The translations under genes and the position numbers were made by a program. A stretch of 64,000 nucleotides of DNA from Roseomonas sp. (GTDB taxonomy: Bacteria > Pseudomonadota > Alphaproteobacteria > Acetobacterales > Acetobacteraceae): positions 47,930 through 111,929 of the forward strand of contig JAPSLO010000017.1 of assembly GCA_031180725.1 (NCBI GenBank), in the 5' to 3' direction. Numbering within the stretch: the stretch's first letter is position 1; every line of letters begins with the position of its first letter. Below, piece by piece: positions 40,294 to 48,748 of this stretch. The notes beneath the pieces were generated by a model that was given only the letters and a program-made list of their open reading frames with translations, made no database searches and was not told where the DNA came from.

Positions 40294-42306
40294 ATGACCA
40301 GAACGGCTTTGCCGCCCGAGGTGCCGCAGGCGGCGTTGGACGATGCCGTCGCGGCGAAGGTCGAGGCGCTGATCGAGCAGGAGGAAGGCGCGCAGAACCG
40401 GCTGCCGGGCCTGCTCGGCCATTTGGCCGTAGGTGTGGCGGTGCTGATGTCGCTGTTCCACCTCTGGGCAGCGTGGGACATCGTGCAGACCACCACGCTG
40501 CGCTACGTGCATGTCGGTTTCGCGATGGTCCTGGGCTTCGCGCTGTTCCCGGCGGCGCGGCGGTTCCGGCATCGGCTGATGCCGTGGGATCTGCTGCTGC
40601 TGGCGGCCGGGATCTATTGCGTCTGGTACCTGGTCAATGGCGGCGACGAGTTGCAGGACCGCTACATCTTCCCCGATCCCATGGACATCGTGGTCGGCTG
40701 GATGCTGATCGCGCTGGTGCTGGAAGTGGCGCGGCGCGCGACGGGATGGGTGATGCCAGTCGTCGCGCTGCTGTTCCTGCTCTACGGCTTCTTCGGCAAC
40801 CATCTGCCGCCGCCCTGGCAGCACCAGGGCTATGATGCGGAACGGCTGGTGCCGCACCTGACCATCACGTTGGAAGGGATCTTCGGCACGGCGGTGGATG
40901 TCTCGGCCAGCCTGATCGTGCTGTTCACCATCTATGGCGCGATCCTGCAGGCCAGCGGCGCGGGCAAGTTCTTCGTCGATTTCTCCTTCGCCGCGACCGG
41001 CGGCAAGCCGCAGAGCGCGGGACGGACTGTGGTGCTCTCCTCCTTCCTGCTCGGCGGGCCTTCGGGGTCGGGGGTGGCCACGACGGTCACGCTGGGCACG
41101 GTGGCCTGGCCGATGATGCGCAAGGTCGGCTATCGCGGCGACGATGCGGGCGGACTGCTGGCCGCGGGCGGGCTCGGCGCCATCATCTCCCCGCCGGTGA
41201 TGGGCGCGGCCGCCTTCCTGATCGCCGAGTATCTGAAGATCGGCTACCTGGACGTGCTGGTCATGGCCATCGTGCCGACCGCCCTCTACTACGCCTCGCT
41301 GCTGTTCATGGTGGAGCTGGACCAGCGCCGCATCCGCGCCCGGGCCACGCCGGAAGCGCTGGACGCGCTGACGCGGATGCAGGTGGATCCGGTGCGCGTG
41401 CTGCTGCGGCGCTACGGCTTCCACTTCACCACCCTGGTCGCAATCATCGCCTTCATGGTGATGGGCTATTCGGCAACGCTGTCGGTGCTCTACGCCATGG
41501 TTGTCGCCGTGGTGCTGAGTTACCTGCGGCGGGACACCGCGCTGACGCCGCGGCGGCTGGTGGATGCGCTGGCGGCCGGCGCGGTGCAGTCGGTGGGCAT
41601 AGCGGCCACCTGCGCCTGCGCCGGCATCATCGTGGGCGTCATCACGCTGACGGGCCTCGGCCTGAAGTTCAGCGACATCGCGATCCAGGCGGCGGGCGGA
41701 TCGCTGCTGGTCACCGCGATCTACACGGCGCTGATCGTCTGGGTGGTCGGCCTGGCGGTGCCGGTGACGGCCAGCTACATCATCTGCGCGGTCGTCGCCG
41801 CACCGGCGCTGACCAAGCTCGGCGTGCCGGACTACGCGGCGCATATGTTCGTCTTCTACTACGCCGTCCTCAGCGAGGTCTCGCCACCCACCGCGCTGTC
41901 GCCCTTCGCCGCCAGCGCGATCACCGGCGCGGGCCCGTACCGCACGACCCTGATGGCCTGGAAATACACGCTGCCCGCCTTCGTGCTGCCCTTCGTCTTC
42001 GTCACCGATCCGGAAGGCGTGGGCCTGCTGCTGCAGTTGCGCGACGGCATGACCTGGCTGGACGTGGCCTGGCAGGTGCTGCTGGCGACCGCCGGGCTGG
42101 CGGCGCTCTCGGCGGCCTGCCAGGGCTGGCTGCTGCGCGCCCTGGCGGGCTGGGAACGGGTGGTGCTGGTGCTGGCGGGGCTGCTGCTGGTATTCCCGGC
42201 CTTGCCGGAGGCGCTGCTGGCCGGGCTGCTGCCGGCGCCGCATTGGGTGGGGCTGGTGATGATGGCGGGGCTTCTGGGATGGCAATGGCGCGCACGGCCC
42301 GCCTGA
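40294..42306 (+). CDS. TRAP transporter permease, DctQM fusion (4TM/12TM)
   Basis: A 670-residue membrane protein combining the small (DctQ, about residues 35-170) and large (DctM, about 190-640) TRAP subunits, the form that pairs with TAXI receptors. The region SGSGVATTVTLGTVAWPMMRK and GGLGAIISPPVMGAAAFLIAE are conserved DctM segments. It imports its substrate with sodium or proton symport. It sits 262 bp after the TAXI receptor gene with a palindromic element between, and its 3' end overlaps the YjbF-like lipoprotein gene. Confidence 0.93.
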   Translation: MTRTALPPEVPQAALDDAVAAKVEALIEQEEGAQNRLPGLLGHLAVGVAVLMSLFHLWAAWDIVQTTTLRYVHVGFAMVLGFALFPAARRFRHRLMPWDLLLLAAGIYCVWYLVNGGDELQDRYIFPDPMDIVVGWMLIALVLEVARRATGWVMPVVALLFLLYGFFGNHLPPPWQHQGYDAERLVPHLTITLEGIFGTAVDVSASLIVLFTIYGAILQASGAGKFFVDFSFAATGGKPQSAGRTVVLSSFLLGGPSGSGVATTVTLGTVAWPMMRKVGYRGDDAGGLLAAGGLGAIISPPVMGAAAFLIAEYLKIGYLDVLVMAIVPTALYYASLLFMVELDQRRIRARATPEALDALTRMQVDPVRVLLRRYGFHFTTLVAIIAFMVMGYSATLSVLYAMVVAVVLSYLRRDTALTPRRLVDALAAGAVQSVGIAATCACAGIIVGVITLTGLGLKFSDIAIQAAGGSLLVTAIYTALIVWVVGLAVPVTASYIICAVVAAPALTKLGVPDYAAHMFVFYYAVLSEVSPPTALSPFAASAITGAGPYRTTLMAWKYTLPAFVLPFVFVTDPEGVGLLLQLRDGMTWLDVAWQVLLATAGLAALSAACQGWLLRALAGWERVVLVLAGLLLVFPALPEALLAGLLPAPHWVGLVMMAGLLGWQWRARPA

Positions 42307-42932
42307 CTGCCAGCGTGCTGTTGGCGCTGCTCGCCGGCTGCGGCGAGACGCCAGCCGGCAGCGTGATGTCCAGCCTCCTCTGGCCCCTGCCCGTGCCAAG
42401 CCTGGCGGCAGCGGCCGAGGAGGAGCCCGCCCCGCTGCCGGAAGCACGCGACGCCGAGGGCCCCCTGCTGCTGCTGACTGCCCCGCGCCGCGCCGCGCTG
42501 GTGCCCATCTCGCAGGGCGGCGGGCGTGTGCTGTGGCGCGGCCAGGGCAGCAACATCGCCATCGCGACGGAGGGCGCCCGCGTGGTGGCCACCGCCGGCC
42601 TGGCGCAGACCCTCAGCGCCACCCGGCTGGAAGGCCCGGATCCGCTGGAAGACCCACGCACCCTGGCGGGCCGCCAGGCACGGCTGCGACGCATGGTGGA
42701 CCTGGCCGGCGCCAACCGGGAACCCGAGGGCATGCGCTTCGGCCTGATGCTGGACTGCCTTCTGGAAGGCGAAGCCCAGGGTGGCTGGATCCTGGTGGAG
42801 GAACACTGCCGCGGCCGCGGCGTGAGCTTCACCAACCGCTACTGGGCCCTGGCCGAGACCGGCCAGGTGGTGCGCAGCGAACAGTGGGCCGGCGACACGG
42901 TGGGATCACTGGTGCTGCAGTTCCGGGGCTAG
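42285..42932 (+). CDS. YjbF-family lipoprotein
   Basis: A 215-residue lipoprotein with an ideal lipobox LLAGC (Cys19). The mature part matches the YjbF/GfcB pattern: LWRGQGSNIAIATEGARVVATAGL (the glycine-rich barrel-like core), then RLEGPDPL, and a C-terminal domain with RYWALAETGQVVRSEQWAGD. YjbF/GfcB belongs to group-4 capsule or exopolysaccharide export operons, but no yjbE, yjbG or yjbH is adjacent. It overlaps the TRAP permease by 22 bases and is probably co-transcribed. An in-frame ATG six bases upstream is an alternative start. Confidence 0.78.
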   Translation: MARTARLTASVLLALLAGCGETPAGSVMSSLLWPLPVPSLAAAAEEEPAPLPEARDAEGPLLLLTAPRRAALVPISQGGGRVLWRGQGSNIAIATEGARVVATAGLAQTLSATRLEGPDPLEDPRTLAGRQARLRRMVDLAGANREPEGMRFGLMLDCLLEGEAQGGWILVEEHCRGRGVSFTNRYWALAETGQVVRSEQWAGDTVGSLVLQFRG

Positions 42933-43101
42933 CGCCCGTGGAGATTCAGGCCCGGAATGCGGCCGGCGCGCGATCCCTCGCCGTCGGCAGCAGGGGCGGC
43001 GAGGCCGATGGGGTCCCATCGCCAGGCGGCGCCGCCGACATGTCAGGTGCGGGAATGCGCCGGCGGCCGCGCCCGCAAAGCGGCTGAAGGCCGGGAGGCC
43101 G

Positions 43102-44052
43102 ATGGACCTCCGCGAATTGCGCAGCTTCGTCGAGGTGGTTCGCCTGCGCAGCATCTCCGGCGCGGCGAAGACGCTGCGCATCGCGCAGCCCGCGCTGACG
43201 CGCCAGATCCGCAAGCTGGAGCGCGAAATCGGCGTGGCGCTGCTGCTGCGCAGCCCGCGCGGCGTGGAGCCGACGGCGGCGGGCGCGACGCTGCTGCGCC
43301 GCGCCGAGCGCCTGCTGCGCGACGCCGCCGAATTGCGCGAAGGGCTGGCCGCCGCGGACCAGGCGATCTCGGGCCATGTCACCATCGCCGTCCCGCCCAC
43401 CACCGGCGCCCTGGTCGTGCCACGGCTGCTGGCGCGGATGCGGCGCGAGCAGCCGGCCATCTCGATCCATGTCATGGAAGGCGTGAATGCGACGCTGCTG
43501 GACTGGATCCTGGCCGGCCGTGCCGAGTTGGCGCTGCTGCACGATCCGCCCAGCCTGGTGACGCTGCGCAGCGAGGCGCTGCTGGACGAGAAGCTGCACC
43601 TGATCTCGCCACCCGGGCAGAGCCCGGGGGCAAGGACGCAGGGCCAGCGGCCGGAGATACGCATCCGCGACCTGGACGGCCTGCCCCTGATCCTGCCGGC
43701 GCGGCCGCATCTGGTCCGGCTGCTGGTGGAGCAGGCGGCCGCCGCGGCGCGCGTGCGGCTGGACATCGTGCTGGAGGCGGATGGCGTGGCGCTGACACGC
43801 AACCTGGTGGCGGCGGGCCTCGGCCATGGCGTGCTGGCCCCCGCGACGGTCCGCACGCAGGTGGCGGCCGGCGAGCTGGCGGCGGCGCCGCTGCGCGGGC
43901 GTGCCCTTCACACGGTTCTGTGCCTGACGCAGCGCGTGGAAGCCGCGGCCTCGGCCGCGCGGCAGGCGGTGGAAGCGGCCTTGCGGGAGGAGGTGTTGGC
44001 CCTTCGTGCCGCCGGCGCCTGGGCGGAGGTCATGCCAGGCAGCGTGCGATGA
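43102..44052 (+). CDS. LysR-family transcriptional regulator
   Basis: A 316-residue LTTR of the CbbR/nocturnal-type long group. The helix-turn-helix is MDLRELRSFVEVVRLRSISGAA followed by LRIAQPALTRQIRKLEREIG. The effector domain runs about 90-295 with a proline/glycine insertion near residue 175 (SPPGQSPGARTQGQRPE). It is immediately upstream of the NicC-like monooxygenase on the same strand (107 bp), not divergent, but proximity suggests it controls that gene and the following Bug receptor. Confidence 0.92.
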   Translation: MDLRELRSFVEVVRLRSISGAAKTLRIAQPALTRQIRKLEREIGVALLLRSPRGVEPTAAGATLLRRAERLLRDAAELREGLAAADQAISGHVTIAVPPTTGALVVPRLLARMRREQPAISIHVMEGVNATLLDWILAGRAELALLHDPPSLVTLRSEALLDEKLHLISPPGQSPGARTQGQRPEIRIRDLDGLPLILPARPHLVRLLVEQAAAAARVRLDIVLEADGVALTRNLVAAGLGHGVLAPATVRTQVAAGELAAAPLRGRALHTVLCLTQRVEAAASAARQAVEAALREEVLALRAAGAWAEVMPGSVR

Positions 44053-44159
44053 CGCCCATGCCATGCCGCGGCGGCATGGCATGGGATCGCCAGACGGTAT
44101 TTTGCGCCGACACGCCGAAGCCCTAGATCGCCTCCAGTCATCGGAGGGGAGGCACGCCC

Positions 44160-45329
44160 ATGCCGTCGCAGGCACGGATCGGAATCGTCGGGGCCGGCAT
44201 CGGCGGCTTGGCGGTGGCGGCGCTGCTGCAGCGCGCGGGCCATGCCGTCACCATCTTCGAGCAGGCACCGCGCTTCGCGCGCGTGGGCGCCGGCATCCAG
44301 ATGGGCGCCAATGCCATGAAGGCGCTGCGCGCGCTGGGCATCGAGAACGAGGTGCGCCGCATCGGCTTCCGTCCGGAAAGCCTGCTGAACGTGGATTACG
44401 ACACCGGCGCCGTGACGAACGAGCTGCCCGGCGGCGATGCGCTGGAAGCGCGCTATGGCGCGCCGCATATGTGCCTGCATCGCGCCGACCTGCATGGCGC
44501 ACTGGCCGCCACGGTCGCACCCGGCACCATCCAGTTCGGCCGCCGGCTGGCGGGGATCGAGGCCGGCCCCACCTCCGTCACCCTCGCCTTCGAGGATGGC
44601 GGCCGCGCGACAATGGATGCCGTGATCGGCGCCGATGGCGTCCACTCGATCGTGCGCGAAAGGATGCTGGGCCCGGAACAGCCGCGCTTCACCGGCCGTG
44701 TCGCCTATCGCACCGTCTTCCCCACAGCACTGCTCGGCGAGCGGGGGCTGAACAACAGCCGCACCAAGTGGTGGGGCCCCGACCGGCATATCGTGATCTA
44801 CTACATCACCGCCGCGCGGGATGAGGTGTATTTCGTCACCAGCCAGCCTGAGGACCCGTCCTGGATGACGCCGGAGTCCTGGTCGGCCAAGGGCGATGTG
44901 CAGGCCCTGCGGGAGTCCTTCGCGGCCTTCCATCCGGAGGTGCGGCGCATCCTGGCCGCCTGCCCGGAAGTCTGGAAATGGGCGCTGCTGTCGCGCGACC
45001 CGCTGCCGCGCTGGACGGAGGGCCGCGTGACGCTGCTGGGCGACGCCTGCCACCCGATGTCCCCTTACATGGCGCAAGGCGCGGCCATGGCGCTGGAGGA
45101 TGCGGTGATCCTGGCGCGCTGCCTGGCCGGCGTGGACGCCGATGGCTTCGCCGCCGCCTTCCGCCGCTACGAGGCGAACCGCCGGCCCCGCGCCACCGAC
45201 ATCCAGACACAGTCGAACGAGAACACCTTCCTCCGTCGCCCCGGCGGCACGGATTGGGTGTACGGCTATGACGCCACGGAGGCGCCGCTGGACGAGCCTG
45301 GCTGGACACGCCCCGCCATCGCCGCCTGA
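44160..45329 (+). CDS. FAD-dependent aromatic-ring monooxygenase, NicC-like
   Basis: A 389-residue single-component flavin hydroxylase (class A). FAD-binding motif GAGIGG is at residues 11-16, the DG motif GADGVHS near 157-163, and GDACHPMSPYMAQGA at 294-308. Overall it resembles 6-hydroxynicotinate 3-monooxygenase (NicC) and salicylate hydroxylases, including KWWGPDRHIVIYY at 203-215 with the His and Tyr of the presumed active site. Positions that are His in NicC as I remember it appear as Gln47 and Tyr303, so the substrate may differ. Predicted reaction: NADH- and O2-dependent hydroxylation, possibly decarboxylating. Confidence 0.88.
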   Translation: MPSQARIGIVGAGIGGLAVAALLQRAGHAVTIFEQAPRFARVGAGIQMGANAMKALRALGIENEVRRIGFRPESLLNVDYDTGAVTNELPGGDALEARYGAPHMCLHRADLHGALAATVAPGTIQFGRRLAGIEAGPTSVTLAFEDGGRATMDAVIGADGVHSIVRERMLGPEQPRFTGRVAYRTVFPTALLGERGLNNSRTKWWGPDRHIVIYYITAARDEVYFVTSQPEDPSWMTPESWSAKGDVQALRESFAAFHPEVRRILAACPEVWKWALLSRDPLPRWTEGRVTLLGDACHPMSPYMAQGAAMALEDAVILARCLAGVDADGFAAAFRRYEANRRPRATDIQTQSNENTFLRRPGGTDWVYGYDATEAPLDEPGWTRPAIAA

Positions 45330-45356
45330 ACAGCCACGAAAGAGAAAGGAAACGCC

Positions 45357-46331
45357 ATGCCTGGACTGAACCGGCGAGGACTTCTGGCGGCCGGCGCGGC
45401 GGCCCTGCTGGCGCGGCCGGCGCTGTCGCAGCGGGCCGGCCTGCCGGACCGGCCGGTGCGGATCGTGGTGCCGCACGGGCCCGGCGGGGCCTCGGACACC
45501 TGGGGCCGGCTGATCGTGGAGCCGCTGCGCACGCTGATTGGCCAGCCCGTGCTGATCGAGAACCGGCCCGGCGCCAGCACCATGCTGGCGGCGGAGACGG
45601 TGGCGCGGTCGCGGCCGGATGGGCAGACGCTGCTGATGGGCTCCGTCACCACGCTGTCCATCAATCCCAGCATGTTCCGCACCATGCGCTACGACCCCGC
45701 GAAGGATTTCGCGCCGCTCTCGCTCGTCGCCTCCGCACCGATGGCCATGGCCGTGACCAACCGACTGCCGGTGCGCTCGGTGCAAGAATTCGTTGAGTAC
45801 GCGAAGGCGCGGCCGGATGAGCTGAATTTCGGCTCGCCGGGCATCGGCACCTCGCCGCATCTCACCATGGCGCTTTTCGCCTCCATGACCGGCACGCGCT
45901 TCGTCCATGTGCCCTACCGCCAGTCGGCGGAGGCGGAACTTGCCCTGATGCAGGACGAGGTGCAGGTCGCCTTCAGCGGCGGCTTCATCCCGGCGATCCG
46001 GGAGGGGCGGATCCGCGGCCTGGCGATGACGAGCCTGCAGCGCTCCTCCCTGGCGCCCGACCTGCCGACCGTGGCGGAGCAGGGGCTGTCCGGCTTCGAG
46101 TCCGCGGTCTGGAACGGCCTGCTGGCGCCGGCTGGCACGCCGCCCGACACCGTCGCCGCGCTGAGCGACTGCATCCGCGAGGCCGCGCGGCGGCCGGAGA
46201 CAGTGCGCGCCTATGCGCAGATCGGCGCGGAGGTGGTGGCCTCCACCCCGGCGGAATTCGCCGAGACCATCGCGCGGGAGACCACGAAGTGGGGCCGCGT
46301 GATTCGCGAGGCTGGGGTCGAGGCGAGCTGA
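45357..46331 (+). CDS. Bug-family (tripartite tricarboxylate) receptor
   Basis: A 324-residue periplasmic receptor with a signal peptide containing a twin arginine (LNRRGLLAAGAAALLARPALS). The Bug signature follows: PDRPVRIVVPHGPGGASDTWGRL, then GQPVLIENRPGAS and the later ELNFGSPGIGTSPHL. Bug proteins bind carboxylates such as nicotinate, aromatic acids or tricarboxylates, often without a nearby TctAB permease. None is present here. It is 27 bases after the monooxygenase, so the receptor probably binds that enzyme's substrate or a relative (inference). Confidence 0.92.
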   Translation: MPGLNRRGLLAAGAAALLARPALSQRAGLPDRPVRIVVPHGPGGASDTWGRLIVEPLRTLIGQPVLIENRPGASTMLAAETVARSRPDGQTLLMGSVTTLSINPSMFRTMRYDPAKDFAPLSLVASAPMAMAVTNRLPVRSVQEFVEYAKARPDELNFGSPGIGTSPHLTMALFASMTGTRFVHVPYRQSAEAELALMQDEVQVAFSGGFIPAIREGRIRGLAMTSLQRSSLAPDLPTVAEQGLSGFESAVWNGLLAPAGTPPDTVAALSDCIREAARRPETVRAYAQIGAEVVASTPAEFAETIARETTKWGRVIREAGVEAS

Positions 46332-46353
46332 CCGGCCGCCCCGGTCGATGGCC

Positions 46354-46381
46354 GGGTCCGGGCTGCGTTCCCGGACGACCC
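46354..46381. terminator. Bidirectional hairpin between Bug receptor and LuxR genes
   Basis: GGGTCCGGG and CCCGGACGACCC pair with one bulge around a short loop in the 56-bp gap between the convergent genes. There is no T-run on either side. Confidence 0.55.
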
Positions 46382-46387
46382 TGCTGC

Positions 46388-47478
46388 CTATCCCGGCGCC
46401 AGCCGAGCGATCAGGCGGCCGAGGTCGCGCAGGGAGTGGCATTCCGTTTTCTGCAGGGCGTGACGAAGCTGGGTGCGCACCGTGTTCAGGCTCACCCCGC
46501 GTTCCTCCGCGATGGCCGTGGCCGTCTCGCCGGCCGCAGCCGCGACGGCCACCTGGGCCTCGGCACGAGCAGGCCGTGCACCAGCATCAGTGCCTGTGCG
46601 GCGCGCGGCGGACCGGCTTCCTGCCCGTCGCGCAGGATGACGAGGCAATAGCCGTTGGCGCGTCCGCCCTGGCCGGCCTGAATGGCGGCCGGCAGGGGCA
46701 TCACCTCGGCCAGGAGTGGCGGCCCGCCCTCCCGGCGCAGGGCCACCAGCCCGCCGTCGTCGCCGAGCAAGGCCTTCCGCACCGCCTGCCCCATTGGCCC
46801 GGTATCCTGCCTGTGCAGGGCGAGCTGCCCGGGCCCGCCAGCTTCCCGCTGGATGCGAATGGCACCGCGGTGCAGCATGACTTCCGCACGCGCGTTCAGG
46901 CGCACCACCCGTAAGGCGCCGTCCAGCACCAGGGCCGCGAGAGGCATGGCGTGGAAGGTGGCGCGCAGGTCGGGTTCCGCCGCCTGACGGATCGCCCGGC
47001 GCATCTGCATGGCGCGGCGGAGATGCGGCAGCAGGACGTCGAGCCGGTCGCGATCGGCCTCGCTAAAGCTGTCATCTTGTTCCGGGCGGTGACAACCCAG
47101 GGCCAGCAGGCGCTCGCCGCCGATCGGCAGCACGGCCCCAGCGCAATGGAACATGCCGAGCGGCCGGGCGAAGTCGTTGTAGAATTCGGATTGCCGTATC
47201 TCAGTTTCGCTGGCCAGTTCCTGGCCCAGCATCGCGCCGGTGGAGAGGCGCTGCATGCCCCGCTGCGACCAGAGATCCGTCCGGTGGTAATGCGCCGCGT
47301 AGCTCTGCGCCGCATCCAGCAGCGAGGGCGAGACATGTAGGTATTCCTCCGGCCCAGCGGCGGTGCCGCACCACATGGTCAGCGACCGGGCCCCCAGCAG
47401 TTGCTGGATCTCTCTGGCCAACTCCGCCCAGGACAGTTCGTCCATTGCGGCCGCGTAGATCGCGTCGATCTCTCGCAC
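46388..47478 (-). pseudogene. LuxR-family regulator broken by a single frameshift
   Basis: Two overlapping minus-strand frames together make one regulator of about 364 residues. The first (47478 to about 46570) is a sensor-like domain of unknown ligand. The last about 60 residues, in the other frame, are a LuxR helix-turn-helix ending VSLNTVRTQLRHALQKTE. At the junction the sequence reads GGCCTG-CTCGTGCCGAGGCC; one extra A after CTG would restore G-L-T-R-A-E-A-Q-V-A, the standard entry into this domain. The missing base lies between 46569 and 46570. Without it, translation in the first frame runs on to 46492 and loses DNA binding. Confidence 0.8.
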
Positions 47479-47695
47479 CCTTCACGCCCCGGGAGAGCTG
47501 CTTCCGAACCCAAGCCTATCTCTCTCGGTGATATCGCGGCAACATTTTCAATCACAACGGGAGGGTCGGCCGCACCTGGCCGGGAACATGGCCCTGGAGC
47601 GGTTTCCGCCAGCATGTGCCCGCCGAAACCGGGCCAGGCGTTGTTTTGGCGCATTTTCCGGGTCGCCGGCCGATTCCGCCGGACTTGAGGATGCT

Positions 47696-48748
47696 TCAGC
47701 GCCAGCCGATGCCGGCGCGGCGCATGCGGGCCATCACGTAGGTCAGCCAGACGAGCTGCACGGCCAGCGCGGGCAGCACCACCAGATGCTTGCTGCCGGG
47801 CGAGGCGGCCAGGAACAGCACGGCGAGCCCGGCATGGAACAGGGCAAAGCCCCAATGCACCCCTGCCACCGCGCGGACCGGCATGCCGCTGCGCTGGGCG
47901 AGCTGGTAGAGATGCGTCCGGTGGCCCTCGGCCAGCCGCTCTCCCATGATCGCCCGGCGGGCCAGGGTGAAGGCGGCGTCGAACAGCAGGCCGAACATCA
48001 GCAGCGGCACCAGCAGGAAGGAGAGCTGCTGGCCCTCGATGCGGGTGGCGGCCACGGCCAGCACGGCCAGCACGAAGCCGGCGAACTGGCTGCCGACATC
48101 GCCCATGAAGATGCGCGCGCGGTGCAGGTTGAAGGGCAGGAAGCCCGCCAGGCCCGCAGCCAGGAACAGCGCCGCGGCATAGACGAACCAGCCGCGCAGT
48201 TCCGCCGCGATGGCGCAGAGCGCGACGGAGACGATCAGCAACGTGCCGCCCACCAGCCCGTCCAGCCCGTCCATGAAGTTCACCGCATTGGTGCAGCCGA
48301 CGATCCAGAACAGCGTCAGCGCCGGACCCAGCAGCCCGAGATCCACCACGCCGACCCAGGGCAGGGCGAGTTTCGTCACCACCAGCCCACTGCCCAGCGC
48401 AACCAGTGCCGCCGAGCCTTGCGCCGCCAGCCGGAACCGCGCGGAGAGGTCGCGGATATCGTCCGCCAGCGCCACGGCGGCGATGGCGACGGCGGCCAGG
48501 ATCACACCCAGGAACTGCATCTCGGCGATGCGGGCGTAGTCGGCGCGGAGATACAGCACCAGCATGCCGATGACGAAGGCCAGCACCACGCCCACTCCGC
48601 CGCCTCGCGGCGTGGGCCGGCTATGGGCACTGCGGGCGTTCGGGTGGTCCAGGATCGGGAAGGCGATCATCAGCCGCACCGCGCCGGCCGAGATCCCGGC
48701 CAGCAGGAGCGCGACGGCGAGATGCTGGAGAAGGGCCGAAAACTGCAT
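47696..48748 (-). CDS. WecA/MraY-family undecaprenyl-phosphate glycosyl-1-phosphate transferase
   Basis: A 350-residue polytopic enzyme with about 10-11 membrane segments. Catalytic motifs are present: ADDIRDLSARFRL (DDxxD), NAVNFMDGLDGL and FMGDVGSQF. It transfers a sugar-1-phosphate (typically GlcNAc-1-P) from a UDP-sugar to undecaprenyl phosphate, starting synthesis of O-antigen, teichoic-acid-like or exopolysaccharide units. The start overlaps the fkbM stop by four bases (ATGA). It is the last gene of a tightly overlapping four-gene operon. Confidence 0.92.
   Translation of the reverse strand: MQFSALLQHLAVALLLAGISAGAVRLMIAFPILDHPNARSAHSRPTPRGGGVGVVLAFVIGMLVLYLRADYARIAEMQFLGVILAAVAIAAVALADDIRDLSARFRLAAQGSAALVALGSGLVVTKLALPWVGVVDLGLLGPALTLFWIVGCTNAVNFMDGLDGLVGGTLLIVSVALCAIAAELRGWFVYAAALFLAAGLAGFLPFNLHRARIFMGDVGSQFAGFVLAVLAVAATRIEGQQLSFLLVPLLMFGLLFDAAFTLARRAIMGERLAEGHRTHLYQLAQRSGMPVRAVAGVHWGFALFHAGLAVLFLAASPGSKHLVVLPALAVQLVWLTYVMARMRRAGIGWR

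Noticed and set aside
46388..46648. A separate small HTH gene
   Set aside because: It begins inside the larger LuxR frame without a ribosome site, and it completes that protein's missing C-terminus when one base is restored.
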